Source of the DNA: CAVPKN01 sp963832835
GTDB taxonomy: Bacteria; Chlamydiota; Chlamydiia; Chlamydiales; JAAKFR01
DNA: 64,000 bases
Direction: 5' to 3'
Assembly: GCA_963832835.1 (NCBI GenBank)
Contig: CAWHVD010000001.1
Coordinates: 806,001 to 870,000, forward strand
Part shown: piece after piece, positions 54,101-62,283 of the stretch
How positions within the stretch are numbered: the stretch's first letter is position 1
How the letters are laid out: every line of letters starts with the position of its first letter
Translations under genes and position numbers: made by a program
The notes under the pieces: generated by a model
What the model saw: only the letters and a program-made list of their open reading frames with translations
What the model was told of the DNA's origin: nothing
Databases searched by the model: none

Positions 54101-55241
54101 TACTTTGGGCCAGACTAATCGTTTTGAGCACCGTATGGGCAATATCTTGGGGGTGGGTGATAATCTCATTTTGGAGTGCAGCCATGGCAGCAGGCGTTTG
54201 GATGAGGCGCTCTTCTTGGTTAGGGGAGTTATCGATGTGAAGACCAGAGGGATTCTTTGTATGGATGCAGGTGAAAACAAACTCAAAGTGTGGGGTTTCC
54301 CCGAGTGAAGCTATTTGGAGATGAAGAATATCAACAAGGGCTTTGAAGTAGGGATCCTGCCTTTCGACGAGGATCATGAATTCAAGGTCGGAGTAGGGAC
54401 AAATCTCTTCCCGTGCCGTCGATCCCATAGCACGGATGTCATACCCACAAGGAGGTTTACCCAGGATGAAGAATGCATCCTCAACAAGGATGTTGAAAAA
54501 GTTCTGGAAAGCTTGAAAGACTTTTTTTTGGAAACCTCGGACATCGAAGATTTCTTGTTCAAAGTGAGCCCTATAGAAATGGAAAGCTTCCCAGTAGCGC
54601 TGAGTGATGGGAGGAAGAGGTCTGCAGGGAGTATTTTCGTAGAGGAGGATGGCCTGATAACAAGCAGCGTAGCGCTCTTTATTATGAACAGCAATATACC
54701 TTTCTTTGGCCAGTTCATAAAAGGGGCGGAGATTTTCTTTGCTTGCACCTAAACGTGCAAAAGATGCAATACGCTCTAGGTAGGTAGTGAGCGCTTCTGA
54801 AGAGGGCATAGAGCTGGGTAGTAGCGTATGAATTCTGCTGCGCAGGAAATGGATAAAAAGCTTAGAGGCTAGGCGGTGCACCTCCGGTGTTGCATGGATC
54901 TGCAGCGCTTTGGCGTAGCAGTGCATGGCATTCTCATATTCTCCTTTCTGCGTGTACCATTTGGCTAACTCGATAGCCAGCTGATGCTGGCGTTCGCGTA
55001 GGTGAGCAGAGCGATCCAAAAGAAGAGGTAAGTTGTGAATCAGCAGATCGAGGTTCCCAAAATAGGGAAGCAGCTTGAAGAGATAAGCATAGCAAGCTTC
55101 CGGGTCTGCATTGTTAAATACGAACAAGAGCTCATTGATGGCGCCCTTGTAGTCCTGTGTTTCAAGGCACCGTTGAATAGGATCCAAAGGGGTAGGGAGA
55201 GCTGTAAATGAAAGGGGAGATGATGAAGTAGCATTAATCAT
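51111..55241 (-). CDS. Nucleotidyltransferase, LRR and WD40 multidomain protein
   Basis: A 1376-residue protein without signal peptide. The N-terminus has TPR-like helices. Near 272-290 is a nucleotidyltransferase motif, GSTAREEICPYSDLEFMIL, with the G-S...D-x-E metal site of the DUF294/GlnD type. A region near 650-720 (GDGRISNYVIENGMLYCVDND) looks kinase-like in layout, without a proven match. Leucine-rich repeats follow (about 985-1105: LECLDLSYCSGIDD, LKELNLTATSI, LEHLTLNRCPQLKT). The last 270 residues are seven WD40 repeats, each with GHTxPVSAL...TIKLWDPKTGS, enough for one full propeller. LRR and WD40 suggest host-protein binding, so an effector that nucleotidylates a target is a fair guess. 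Confidence 0.85.
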   Translation of the reverse strand: MINATSSSPLSFTALPTPLDPIQRCLETQDYKGAINELLFVFNNADPEACYAYLFKLLPYFGNLDLLIHNLPLLLDRSAHLRERQHQLAIELAKWYTQKGEYENAMHCYAKALQIHATPEVHRLASKLFIHFLRSRIHTLLPSSMPSSEALTTYLERIASFARLGASKENLRPFYELAKERYIAVHNKERYAACYQAILLYENTPCRPLPPITQRYWEAFHFYRAHFEQEIFDVRGFQKKVFQAFQNFFNILVEDAFFILGKPPCGYDIRAMGSTAREEICPYSDLEFMILVERQDPYFKALVDILHLQIASLGETPHFEFVFTCIHTKNPSGLHIDNSPNQEERLIQTPAAMAALQNEIITHPQDIAHTVLKTISLAQSTPDLFTSYQTHLKELLPKEARASTFLKIRHQDFKERWKTRALCPHIKQHYVELLNLFLSDLALYHGIVSTNTLDIIDELPKFTLASRSLLKECVAALYKIRLRLHLAYHEQKEEASIGSHPGYIALQDSEILALQKCYWLILCPFYSQRPYEDLPSCAQTQGYLVNYRLKTFHHTLKNIVVPFKTSVKITGPLSGYLNPAFDILDISGNIKPQYQNCAHNVCAVGGFHLKQKPAHPLMEYAIFSLTSRIAGKLTPTSTLVRFDVGDKSYPVLISETIPGSYWKNQKPEIKQWTRMLLSSILTRPGDGRISNYVIENGMLYCVDNDISFVEPVIKDWGFRIVQFCSALFFMYPLSTPLDPEILQAFQALDSSAILDSWIEDVIAKEKEYTALFSPEEQEKLYTEDPKNAFIPTILFREGTLATLDLQFWKLQNLISRMPQLTAGDLLKELISIREENIGSFVHKAYAQAKDLKQATSRTQESSLTSVQYHKACLGKIPTHDEIVKEQSYTPQKARGELFATLLARCSAHADVVSRPGKITIRANFENVEVNRQALVLKAIGAQAQGLKPHVVILHHCTSLTSALLTPFLHPRLECLDLSYCSGIDDGVFSALQICVFLKELNLTATSITRIKGWAWDPLVDFPHLEHLTLNRCPQLKTVQIRALRLKTLHAKHNLILETVTVKASYWAKVDYRGSPQVLPNRISLEVVNILRGFTSTIKALTVLVDGLFVCGFDDSTIKLCDPDTGSHLRTLKGHTGPVSALAILADGTLASGSKDGTIKLWNPKTGSCLHTLEGHSSPVSALAVLADGTLVSGSQDHTIKLWDPKTGYFLRNLLEHRSAVSALVVLAGDTLVSGSWDNTIKLWDLKTHSCFRTLKGTDHVSALAVLADGTLASGSEDKTIKLWDPKTGSCLRTLQGHTSPVSALTVLADGALASCEAFKSTIKLWDPQTGSCLCTLQTRTPHVHNSYMLNKPVYIQLVLKDGKLASAADDLIELWQ

Positions 55242-55341
55242 AAAAACGGTCGCTCGTTATTTGTAGAGATAGGCATGGTACGCGCGTTTTCCAATAAAAA
55301 TCTGTAGAGATCCATTGAAGAAAAAAGAATTCCGGTACCTG

Positions 55342-55502
55342 TACCATTTCCAGAAAATAAAGTCACAAATTGGCGCTGTATAACACGCCATTTTTGAACG
55401 ATCCTTTCTCGCTTAGGTGCAAAAACATAGGCTTCGAAACGATCATCCAAATCTGCCACGTTACCCAGTACCACTTCATGACTTTATTTTCTGGAAATGG
55501 TA
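55342..55502. mobile_element. MITE copy upstream of the multidomain gene
   Basis: A full 161-bp copy with intact terminal repeats. The flanks differ (CTG left, TTA right), so the target duplication has decayed or one side was rearranged. It lies in the leader of the 1376-residue gene. Confidence 0.9.
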
Positions 55503-55569
55503 TTAAGCCGCATTGAGATCATTGGCATAGAAATGCGAGAAACGTTGGCATCGTTGCCGAACTGATTGA

Positions 55570-55730
55570 TACCAATCCGTAGAAATAACACTACCAATTT
55601 AGACTGGATGGCGTGACAGATTTGGATGATCGTTTCGAAGCCTATGTTTTTGCACCTAAGCGAGAAAGGATCGTTCAAAAATGGCGTGTTATACAGTGCC
55701 AATTTGTGACTTTATTTTCTGGAAATGGTA
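55570..55730. mobile_element. MITE copy with diverged left end
   Basis: The right terminal repeat and centre are normal; the left end is diverged (TACCAATCCGTAGAAATAAC). A further stretch past the right end (55735-55765) is an imperfect complement of that left end, so a second folded structure surrounds the element. Confidence 0.75.
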
Positions 55731-55795
55731 TTAGACAGCCCAAATTTGTAGTGTTATTTTTGCAGATTGTTTTTTTTTCTTTTAAAGCATCTGTT

Positions 55796-56365
55796 TTACT
55801 CGATGGGTGTTTCGGTGCATTCGCTTTGGGGGCAGACCATCACGATACCTGAGATGGAGACTCCCTCGTCCACACATAGGGATTTGGCTTTGATGTCGCC
55901 TTTAATTGAGGCTTGCCCACGCAGTTCGAGTTTTTCTTGGACGGTGATGTTCCCTTCCACTTTTCCTTCGATAATCGCTTCTCGAAGGTTGAGGTCCGCT
56001 TTAACGCTGCCAGTGGGTCCTACGACGACTTTTCCTTGCGAGAGAAGGTCTCCTTCAAAATCACCATCGATTCTTAAAAAACGCTCGAAGCTGAGCTGTC
56101 CGCGGAAAGTGACTCCAACTCCTAGTGTGGTTTCTGGGGTCTCTTCTGTGATCAACCCTTCAAAATGGTGAGGGAGAGCTGTTGTCTTGGGAACACCCCA
56201 ATTCTCCTCAGGTGTTTCCTGTGGCATCGTACGCGGCATGGTGGGCTCAAAATGGCGTTGTTCATTCAATTCACTCTTTTTCGCACTGTACTTGCTAAAA
56301 GGGGATGAGTCATCGCTATACGTAGCATTTTCATCGTGAGAATTTTTTCCAGATCGTCGAAACAT
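55796..56365 (-). CDS. Bactofilin (BacA-like)
   Basis: A 189-residue protein with a disordered N-terminus and a bactofilin beta-helix core at about 75-175: GVTFRGQLSFERFLRIDGDF, then VVGPTGSVKADL and GNITVQEKLELRGQA and GDIKAKSL. Bactofilins form filaments without nucleotide and help shape cells; the chlamydial member at the CT276 position forms rings needed for cell size. It is 6 bp downstream of dnaA and probably co-transcribed, joining cell shape to replication. Confidence 0.92.
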   Translation of the reverse strand: MFRRSGKNSHDENATYSDDSSPFSKYSAKKSELNEQRHFEPTMPRTMPQETPEENWGVPKTTALPHHFEGLITEETPETTLGVGVTFRGQLSFERFLRIDGDFEGDLLSQGKVVVGPTGSVKADLNLREAIIEGKVEGNITVQEKLELRGQASIKGDIKAKSLCVDEGVSISGIVMVCPQSECTETPIE

Positions 56366-56371
56366 AGTACC

Positions 56372-57715
56372 TCATGAGTGATCCACATTACGTCGGCAAA
56401 GTGAAATTTGACGCCGTAGTGATTCGTCTTTTTTGATTTTATTTTCAATGGTCTTGCATGCATGCAAGATTGTAGAGTGGGTTTTGCCAAAAGAAGCTCC
56501 AATCATGATCAAGGATTCCCGGATCATCTCTTTTGCCAGATACATAGCTGCCTGGCGCGCCAGGGCAACATCTTTTTTACGCGATGTTCCTTTAAGGTCT
56601 GACACGCGGACTTGAAATACGGTTGCTACACTTTTCAAAATGCTCTCAGCGGAGACTTTTTGCTTAGGGGCCATTTGGAAGAGCTCACTGAGAGTTTGCT
56701 CGACGAGTGCTTCAGAAACTTCTTGTCCAAGTAGCCTGCAATGAGCTGTCAAACGGTTAATGGCACCTTCCAGTTGTCTAACATTGCTAAAGATGTGCTC
56801 TGCAATAAAAAAGGCCACAGCATTAGGAATCGTCAACCCTTTCTGTGTCGCCTTGTGCTGTAAGATGGCGACGCGCGTTTCCAGGTCGGGCATGCCGACA
56901 TGAGCGACCAAACCCCATTCCATACGGGCTACAATTCTTTCCGATAGTTTCAATTGGCCAGGAGGTTTATCGCTGGTGATGACAATCTGCTTGCCTTGGT
57001 TGATCAAGGTTTCAAACATATTACAAAACTCCTCTTCGAAGTTGAGGCGATTTTGTAAAAATTGGATATCGTCGACGAGCAGGATGTCGAGTGTTCGATA
57101 GAAACGCTTCAGTTTATCTACACATTTATTACGCAAGCTATCGACCAGGTCATTGATAAAAGCTTCGGTGGTGATGCAGTGTACACGCAATTTTTTATGG
57201 TGTTCTTTCACATCATGGCCAATGGCATGCAACAGATGCGTTTTTCCTAAACCTACACCACCGTGGATAAATAGGGGGTTGTAAGAACGCCCAGGATGGT
57301 TTGCAACACCCATGGCTGCCGATTTTACAAATTGGTTTGAAGGGCCTTCGATAAAAGTATCGAAACGGTAAGAGGAATTGAGTTTGAGCTCATAATCGGG
57401 AGCTTCTTCGGTTACATGCGAGGTATTGGGCCTTTGCGAAAGGGGTTGTTTACGCAACGGCTGGTCGGCAATAATAAAATCAATGGCCGGCTCACCTTCG
57501 GATGTAACAGGCAGAAATGAGCAGAGATCTTTGAGGTAGTTGTCCAGAAGGTAAGCTTTTACAAAAATGTTCGGCACTTCAAGGCAGATGCGCTCTGCCG
57601 AAGATTCAACGACCTTAATTGGCGTGAGCCAATTTTCGAACGCAGTCAAAGAACATCTTTTTTTCACATATTCTAGAAACTGGATCCATGTATCGCGAGC
57701 ATCGCACGTGAGCAT
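56372..57715 (-). CDS. dnaA: DnaA-family replication initiator (chlamydial DnaA2 type)
   Basis: A 447-residue DnaA with N-terminal domain (WIQFLEYVKKRCSLTAFENW), AAA+ domain (Walker A GGVGLGKTHLL near 152, Walker B LLVDDIQFLQ near 212) and a C-terminal DNA-binding domain ending MYLAKEMIRESLIMIGASFG-KTHSTILHA. In most DnaA proteins that last part reads GGRDHTTVLHA; here GKTHSTILHA departs from it. Chlamydiae have two dnaA genes, this one at the CT275 position. Near-DnaA boxes lie in its leader (57744-57763), which would allow self-control. Confidence 0.95.
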   Translation of the reverse strand: MLTCDARDTWIQFLEYVKKRCSLTAFENWLTPIKVVESSAERICLEVPNIFVKAYLLDNYLKDLCSFLPVTSEGEPAIDFIIADQPLRKQPLSQRPNTSHVTEEAPDYELKLNSSYRFDTFIEGPSNQFVKSAAMGVANHPGRSYNPLFIHGGVGLGKTHLLHAIGHDVKEHHKKLRVHCITTEAFINDLVDSLRNKCVDKLKRFYRTLDILLVDDIQFLQNRLNFEEEFCNMFETLINQGKQIVITSDKPPGQLKLSERIVARMEWGLVAHVGMPDLETRVAILQHKATQKGLTIPNAVAFFIAEHIFSNVRQLEGAINRLTAHCRLLGQEVSEALVEQTLSELFQMAPKQKVSAESILKSVATVFQVRVSDLKGTSRKKDVALARQAAMYLAKEMIRESLIMIGASFGKTHSTILHACKTIENKIKKDESLRRQISLCRRNVDHS

Positions 57716-57743
57716 TTTAGATTCCCTTTTTCAACATTTAAGT

Positions 57744-57763
57744 TGTGAACAATGATTTCCACA
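57744..57763. promoter_or_regulatory. Possible DnaA boxes upstream of dnaA
   Basis: TGTGAACAA (57744-57752; complement TTGTTCACA) and ATTTCCACA (57755-57763) each miss the box TTWTNCACA by one base. Their position 29-48 bp before the start fits autoregulation, but single mismatches at this length occur by chance. Confidence 0.35.
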
Positions 57764-57901
57764 ATAGCCTCTCGGCCAATCTTTGTGTTATGAACAAGGT
57801 CCAGAATTTAGCATGGGGCCTGAATCGTCGCAAGGAGTTTTAAAACCAGACGGCTGATTGGATGCTTAACTCTTTTGTGATCAATGAGATTCATCTCTAA
57901 C

Positions 57902-58008
57902 TTTTCCTCACATGGGTAAATGAGACACAGAGGCACAGAAACACGGAGCGATAGGAAAGGTCCATCCATTCTCGTGTCTCTGTGTTTCATTTACCCATGT
58001 GAGGAAAA
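57902..58008. terminator. Long stem-loop between the TPR gene and dnaA
   Basis: TTTTCCTCACATGGGTAAAT begins an arm of about 40 bases that pairs with its complement ending at 58008, with a few mismatches. It lies after the TPR gene stop on the minus strand and before dnaA, and probably ends the 58974-58027 transcript. The T-run after the stem on the minus strand is short. Confidence 0.65.
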
Positions 58009-58026
58009 ATTATGCTGAGATTAGCT

Positions 58027-58422
58027 CTAGGTGTAGGCGAAGATGAGGGCCGAAGCATCGCCTGCTATAGCAGGGTCAGTGCTTTTTTCAAGTCTGTGCG
58101 CGAGTACCATCGCTGCTGCACGTTGATTGGTGATGAGCAGCGCTTTGGCTTTATTCAAAATGGATGGCTCATGATTAGGTTCTAAGTTGAGGGCTTGATC
58201 TAAAACCTTGAGCGCTTTGGGACCATCTCCCATTTGTAGATGGATGGCTCCGAGTGTTTGGGCATCATAAGCATTTTCTGGATCGAGAATCACCAATGCT
58301 TGGAAAAAGATGTGTGCTTTTTGGTAATGTCCTTCGCGCAAAAAGGAGAAACCTGAAAAACGAAGCTCTTCGAGCTGATCGTTAGTCCATCCTAAAATCT
58401 CTCTCCAGTTGACTTGCGACAT
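58027..58422 (-). CDS. TPR protein, SycD/LcrH-like chaperone (CT274-like)
   Basis: A 131-residue, almost entirely helical protein with about three TPR units (SGFSFLREGHYQKAHIFFQA, LGAIHLQMGDGPKALKVLDQAL, and ILNKAKALLITNQRAAAM). This is the size and pattern of class II type III secretion chaperones. It sits 16 bp downstream of the CT273-like gene, as in C. trachomatis CT274. A role as chaperone for a secreted protein is likely but the client is unknown. Confidence 0.82.
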   Translation of the reverse strand: MSQVNWREILGWTNDQLEELRFSGFSFLREGHYQKAHIFFQALVILDPENAYDAQTLGAIHLQMGDGPKALKVLDQALNLEPNHEPSILNKAKALLITNQRAAAMVLAHRLEKSTDPAIAGDASALIFAYT

Positions 58423-58437
58423 TATATATACAGGTTC

Positions 58438-58974
58438 TTAAGCTTGAATAAATTGGTTCATGCGAGCAATGACATAATCGATCATCTCATTGGTCTCTTT
58501 GACGCCATGTTCGAGTAAATGGATGATCGCCTCGCCCTCTTCCATGATCTCTTCTTCGGCAGATACGGGCTGCTCACGTCCTTCTTTCGGTTGATCTTGT
58601 TCTCTTTGCTGCTTACGTTGTTTTCTGTCGAAGCGGCCTCGTGTTTTTCTTTTGATATAGGCTTCCAATTTGTGTACATCAGCTTCTTGCCGTTCTTTAG
58701 CACCAAGCGAGGGGGCTACATAAGAAGATGAGAACCGTTGTAGATAATAGTTTTTAGGAATTACAAAGCGTGCCCACATTTTCCGTTGATAGGTCTGCAT
58801 TAGCAAGACAATCGCAGGATGCTTGGGAACAAAATCTAAAATTTTAGTTTGTACAGCTATGATCCCTGCACGACTGGGGGGCATGTGATACTGTTTGCGG
58901 AATGCCTCAACTTCCTGCTGATCTCGGGCAAACCGCTCATGGGTCGTGACTTCGTAATTATAGATCTCAACCAT
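58438..58974 (-). CDS. Conserved chlamydial protein (CT273-like)
   Basis: About 178 residues from ATG 58974 (a GTG at 58980 is also open). The first 100 residues look folded (HMPPSRAGIIAVQTKILDFV), followed by a very basic stretch (KRKTRGRFDRKQRKQQREQ) and an acidic helix with EEEIMEEGE. I recognise no domain. Position next to the TPR gene and opposite rsmH matches CT273. The basic patch could bind nucleic acid or be flexible. Confidence 0.7.
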   Translation of the reverse strand: MVEIYNYEVTTHERFARDQQEVEAFRKQYHMPPSRAGIIAVQTKILDFVPKHPAIVLLMQTYQRKMWARFVIPKNYYLQRFSSSYVAPSLGAKERQEADVHKLEAYIKRKTRGRFDRKQRKQQREQDQPKEGREQPVSAEEEIMEEGEAIIHLLEHGVKETNEMIDYVIARMNQFIQA

Positions 58975-59138
58975 AACCACTATGTTACCTGTCTAGATGT
59001 TTGGTTTCAATACAGGAAGAATTTGTTAAGGTTACGTTAATTCAATGCGGCCAAAAACTCGATTTTACAAGGGATAGGAGTTTTGCAATTGGCTCTAAAC
59101 CTCAAGCCAAGTATGTTGAGTGCAAAAACTCAAGCCCT

Positions 59139-60017
59139 ATGTTTCACGAGCCTATACTAGTTGAACAGTTCCTTACCTTTTTTCAAGAGAAAAACATACG
59201 TGTCTTCATAGACGGGACCGTAGGGGCAGGAGGTCATGCGAAAGCACTGCTTGCCGCGCATCCTGAGATTGAAATGTTTTATGGGTTAGATCAAGACGAG
59301 TCAGCCCTACAAATCGCAGAAGAGAATCTTCGTCCGTTTAGTAATAAGGTGCGCTTAGTTCAGGGGAATTTTCGGAATATGCGAAAGCTAGTTGCTGAAG
59401 AGGAGATCGATGGTCTTTTTCTCGATCTGGGCGTCTCATCTATGCAACTCGACCGCCCGGAAAAAGGATTTAGTTTTTCCAAAGAGGGACCACTGGATAT
59501 GCGGATGGATCCCTCTCTTGAAAAAGATGCAGCCTACGTCGTGAATTTTTTTCCAGAAAAGGAACTAGGTCGGATTTTTCAGGAGCTTGGAGAGGAGAGG
59601 CGTTGGCGCGCAGCTGCAAAAGCGATTGTGGAGGCTCGCAAAAAAAAACGACTCAAAACTACAATTGATCTCGTTGAAGCACTGAAATTTGTTTTAACAT
59701 GGGGTGGAAGAGGAGGCAAAAAAATCCATCCGATGACACTTGTTTTTCAGGCATTGCGTATCTTTGTAAACGATGAGCTGGGAGCGATCCAAAAAGCGAT
59801 CCCTCAAGGGATTGATTGGCTCTCTACCGGAGGCCTTATGGGAGTCATTTCCTTTCATAGCTTGGAAGATCGGATTGTCAAGCATGCATTCAAAGAGGCT
59901 GCCCAGCAAGATAGGGTTCGTCTTTTAACGAAAAAACCGCTCATCGCAGATCGTGCGGAAGTGAGACGCAATCCGCGCAGCCGTTCTGCAAAAATGCGCT
60001 TTTTGGAGAAAGTGTGA
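59139..60017 (+). CDS. rsmH: 16S rRNA m4C1402 methyltransferase RsmH (MraW)
   Basis: About 292 residues from ATG 59139; the frame extends upstream to 59001, but family members start like MFHEPILVEQFL. The SAM site DGTVGAGGHAKALL begins near residue 25, and DLGVSSMQLDRPEKGFSF and MRWD-like MRMDPSLEKDAAYVVN are typical. It methylates C1402 of 16S rRNA with RsmI. As in many bacteria it heads the division cluster ftsL-ftsI-murE. No strong ribosome binding site is visible. Confidence 0.95.
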   Translation: MFHEPILVEQFLTFFQEKNIRVFIDGTVGAGGHAKALLAAHPEIEMFYGLDQDESALQIAEENLRPFSNKVRLVQGNFRNMRKLVAEEEIDGLFLDLGVSSMQLDRPEKGFSFSKEGPLDMRMDPSLEKDAAYVVNFFPEKELGRIFQELGEERRWRAAAKAIVEARKKKRLKTTIDLVEALKFVLTWGGRGGKKIHPMTLVFQALRIFVNDELGAIQKAIPQGIDWLSTGGLMGVISFHSLEDRIVKHAFKEAAQQDRVRLLTKKPLIADRAEVRRNPRSRSAKMRFLEKV

Positions 60018-60295
60018 ATCTGGGTATTTTTATCCGCATCGTGCTTTGTATTATGTTCATGGGTATTTTTCTGTACACCTACATAAGCAAACAGAATTCT
60101 ATTACAGAACTGAGGCTGCAAATTCCTACCGCTTCCAAGCAGCACCTTGCAATCCAACAAGAAAATATCCGTCTCCAATTTGAGATTGACCAATTCCAAA
60201 GCCCGCAGCATTTGATGGAACTGGCGGGGCGACCAGAATTTAGCCACCTCAAGCATCCTTTGCTCAATGAGATCATTGTTATCGAGGTCCCTTAA
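60014..60295 (+). CDS. ftsL: Small FtsL-like membrane protein (CT271-like)
   Basis: A 93-residue protein from GTG 60014, whose start overlaps the rsmH stop. One membrane helix (LGIFIRIVLCIMFMGIFLYT) is followed by a coiled coil (about 33-65) rich in Gln, Leu and Glu, the layout of FtsL. FtsL with FtsB and FtsQ controls septal peptidoglycan synthesis by FtsI. Sequence similarity is not decisive, but place between rsmH and ftsI strongly supports it. Confidence 0.75.
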   Translation: MNLGIFIRIVLCIMFMGIFLYTYISKQNSITELRLQIPTASKQHLAIQQENIRLQFEIDQFQSPQHLMELAGRPEFSHLKHPLLNEIIVIEVP

Positions 60296-62274
60296 TGATG
60301 AAAAAACGGGTTGTCATCGTTTCCATGGGGATATTTTTTCTCTTTTCAGTGCTCATTGCCCAGTACTTCAAAATTCAGATTGTCGAAAATGAAAAATGGA
60401 CGAAAGAGGCCCTCGGCCAGCATGAATGCATCGTAAAAGAACCTTTCAAACGCGGATCTTTCTATTCCAATACTGCAATCAAAAAGGGACATCCCATTAG
60501 TAACCAAGCCTTCGTTGTGGACGTTACTAAATTCCATTTGCTTATTGATCCAGTAACCATTCCACCCCAATTCCGTGATGAAATTGCAGATGAGCTGATT
60601 CAATTCGCTGGTTTGGATCCCTCGACAAGGCAGGAATTTGATGTGAAAAGTCGTTCGCGTCGGCTAGCTCTTTGGCTGGATCGAAGTCAAAAAGAGCTCA
60701 TATTAAACTGGTGGATCCCTTATGCACGGAAGCGGAAGATTCCGTGTAATGCCATCTATTTCGTTACTGATTACCGCAGATCCTATCCATTTGGTTCAAT
60801 GTTAGGGCAGGTTTTGCATACGATTCGCGATATGAAAGATGAGGCTACGGCAGAGGGCTTACCCACAGGTGGGTTGGAAGCTTATTTTAATGTCTATCTG
60901 AAGGGCAAACAGGGAAGTCGAAAACTGCTCCGCTCTCCATTGAATCAGCTTGAGATTGATAAAGTGATCGAAGCTCCTCAGGATGGTGCTGATGTGTATC
61001 TTACGATTAACCATTGTATCCAGGCTATCACTGAGGAGGAGTTAGAAAAGGGGGTTTTAGCATGCAAAGCAAAGGGTGGATGGGCCGCCATGATGGATCC
61101 TGCGACGGGCGAAATTCTCGCTCTAGCTCAATATCCTTTTTTCGATCCCGCCAATTATCGAGCCTATTTCAATGATCCTGAAAAAATTGAAAATTCGAAA
61201 GTAAAAGCTGTTACAGATTCTTTTGAATTGGGATCGATCATGAAGCCGATTACCCTAACTATCGGGCTGCAAGCGAATGAGGAGCTTAAAAGGCAAGGTA
61301 AAGGGATTGTTTTTCACCCCAATGAGAAGATAGATGGGACTAGGACTATTTTCCCAGGAAGAGGCAATAAACCTCTCAAAGAAGTGTCAAGACAGCATAA
61401 GGCGTTAAATATGTACATGGCACTGCAAAAATCATCCAATATCTATATGGCCCAACTCATAGACAGGGTCGTCAACTCTCTTGGAAACAATTGGTACCGC
61501 CAGCAGCTTGTGTGCACATTTGGGCTAGGAGAAAAATCGGGTATTGAGCTGCCAGCAGAAGCCATTGGAATGATGCCTACAATTGGTAAAAAATATGCCA
61601 ATGGTGCACTGGAGTGGTCCACATCCACTCCCTACTCGCTTTCCATTGGGTATAATCTGATGGCGACTAGCATGCAGATGCTGCGAGCCTATGGAGTATT
61701 TGCCAATGGCGGCTATCTCATTCAACCTACGCTTGTGAGAAAAATTGCTCTCGGGGATACTGTCCTATACGATAGTGAAAAAGTGAGGGCAAAGCCCAAA
61801 CGCGTTCTGAGTCCATCCATTGTGCGGGAAGTTGTAAAATCGATGAAATTCACGACCAAAACAGGTGGCTCGGGATCTTTGGCTGATGTGTCAGGCTACA
61901 CCGAAGCTGGTAAAACGGGGACTGCTGAGAAAGTGATTGGGGGGGTTTATTCTAAGAAAAATCATATCTCTTCATTCATTGGTTTTGCTCCAGCTTCCTT
62001 AGAAGAAGGAGCCTGTGCACGCCTCGTGTTAATTGTCTCAATTGATGAAGCTGCAGCCATTCGGACAGAAGAAGGGGTTAAAAATTATATGGGGGGGAGA
62101 TGTGCCGCACCGATCTTCAAAGAGATCACCAAAAGAACACTCGAATATTTAGGCGTTACACCAGATGATCCCTATGGATACCCCCCAGGAGATCCCCGTT
62201 ACGATCCTCAAAAGGCGGATTGGGTTAAAGAAGTTAGGGATCTCAAACTCCTCTATGATCAATGGAATCAATAG
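60295..62274 (+). CDS. ftsI: Peptidoglycan transpeptidase FtsI (PBP3)
   Basis: A 659-residue class B penicillin-binding protein. After an N-terminal membrane helix (VVIVSMGIFFLFSVLIA) comes the non-catalytic domain, then the transpeptidase domain with SxxK as SIMK in FELGSIMKPIT (about 312), SSN (about 379) and KTGTAE (about 539). It cross-links septal peptidoglycan. Its ATG overlaps the preceding stop; a second ATG follows at once. All catalytic motifs are present, in line with chlamydiae making some peptidoglycan at the division site. Confidence 0.96.
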   Translation: MMKKRVVIVSMGIFFLFSVLIAQYFKIQIVENEKWTKEALGQHECIVKEPFKRGSFYSNTAIKKGHPISNQAFVVDVTKFHLLIDPVTIPPQFRDEIADELIQFAGLDPSTRQEFDVKSRSRRLALWLDRSQKELILNWWIPYARKRKIPCNAIYFVTDYRRSYPFGSMLGQVLHTIRDMKDEATAEGLPTGGLEAYFNVYLKGKQGSRKLLRSPLNQLEIDKVIEAPQDGADVYLTINHCIQAITEEELEKGVLACKAKGGWAAMMDPATGEILALAQYPFFDPANYRAYFNDPEKIENSKVKAVTDSFELGSIMKPITLTIGLQANEELKRQGKGIVFHPNEKIDGTRTIFPGRGNKPLKEVSRQHKALNMYMALQKSSNIYMAQLIDRVVNSLGNNWYRQQLVCTFGLGEKSGIELPAEAIGMMPTIGKKYANGALEWSTSTPYSLSIGYNLMATSMQMLRAYGVFANGGYLIQPTLVRKIALGDTVLYDSEKVRAKPKRVLSPSIVREVVKSMKFTTKTGGSGSLADVSGYTEAGKTGTAEKVIGGVYSKKNHISSFIGFAPASLEEGACARLVLIVSIDEAAAIRTEEGVKNYMGGRCAAPIFKEITKRTLEYLGVTPDDPYGYPPGDPRYDPQKADWVKEVRDLKLLYDQWNQ

Positions 62275-62283
62275 GTTGATAAC

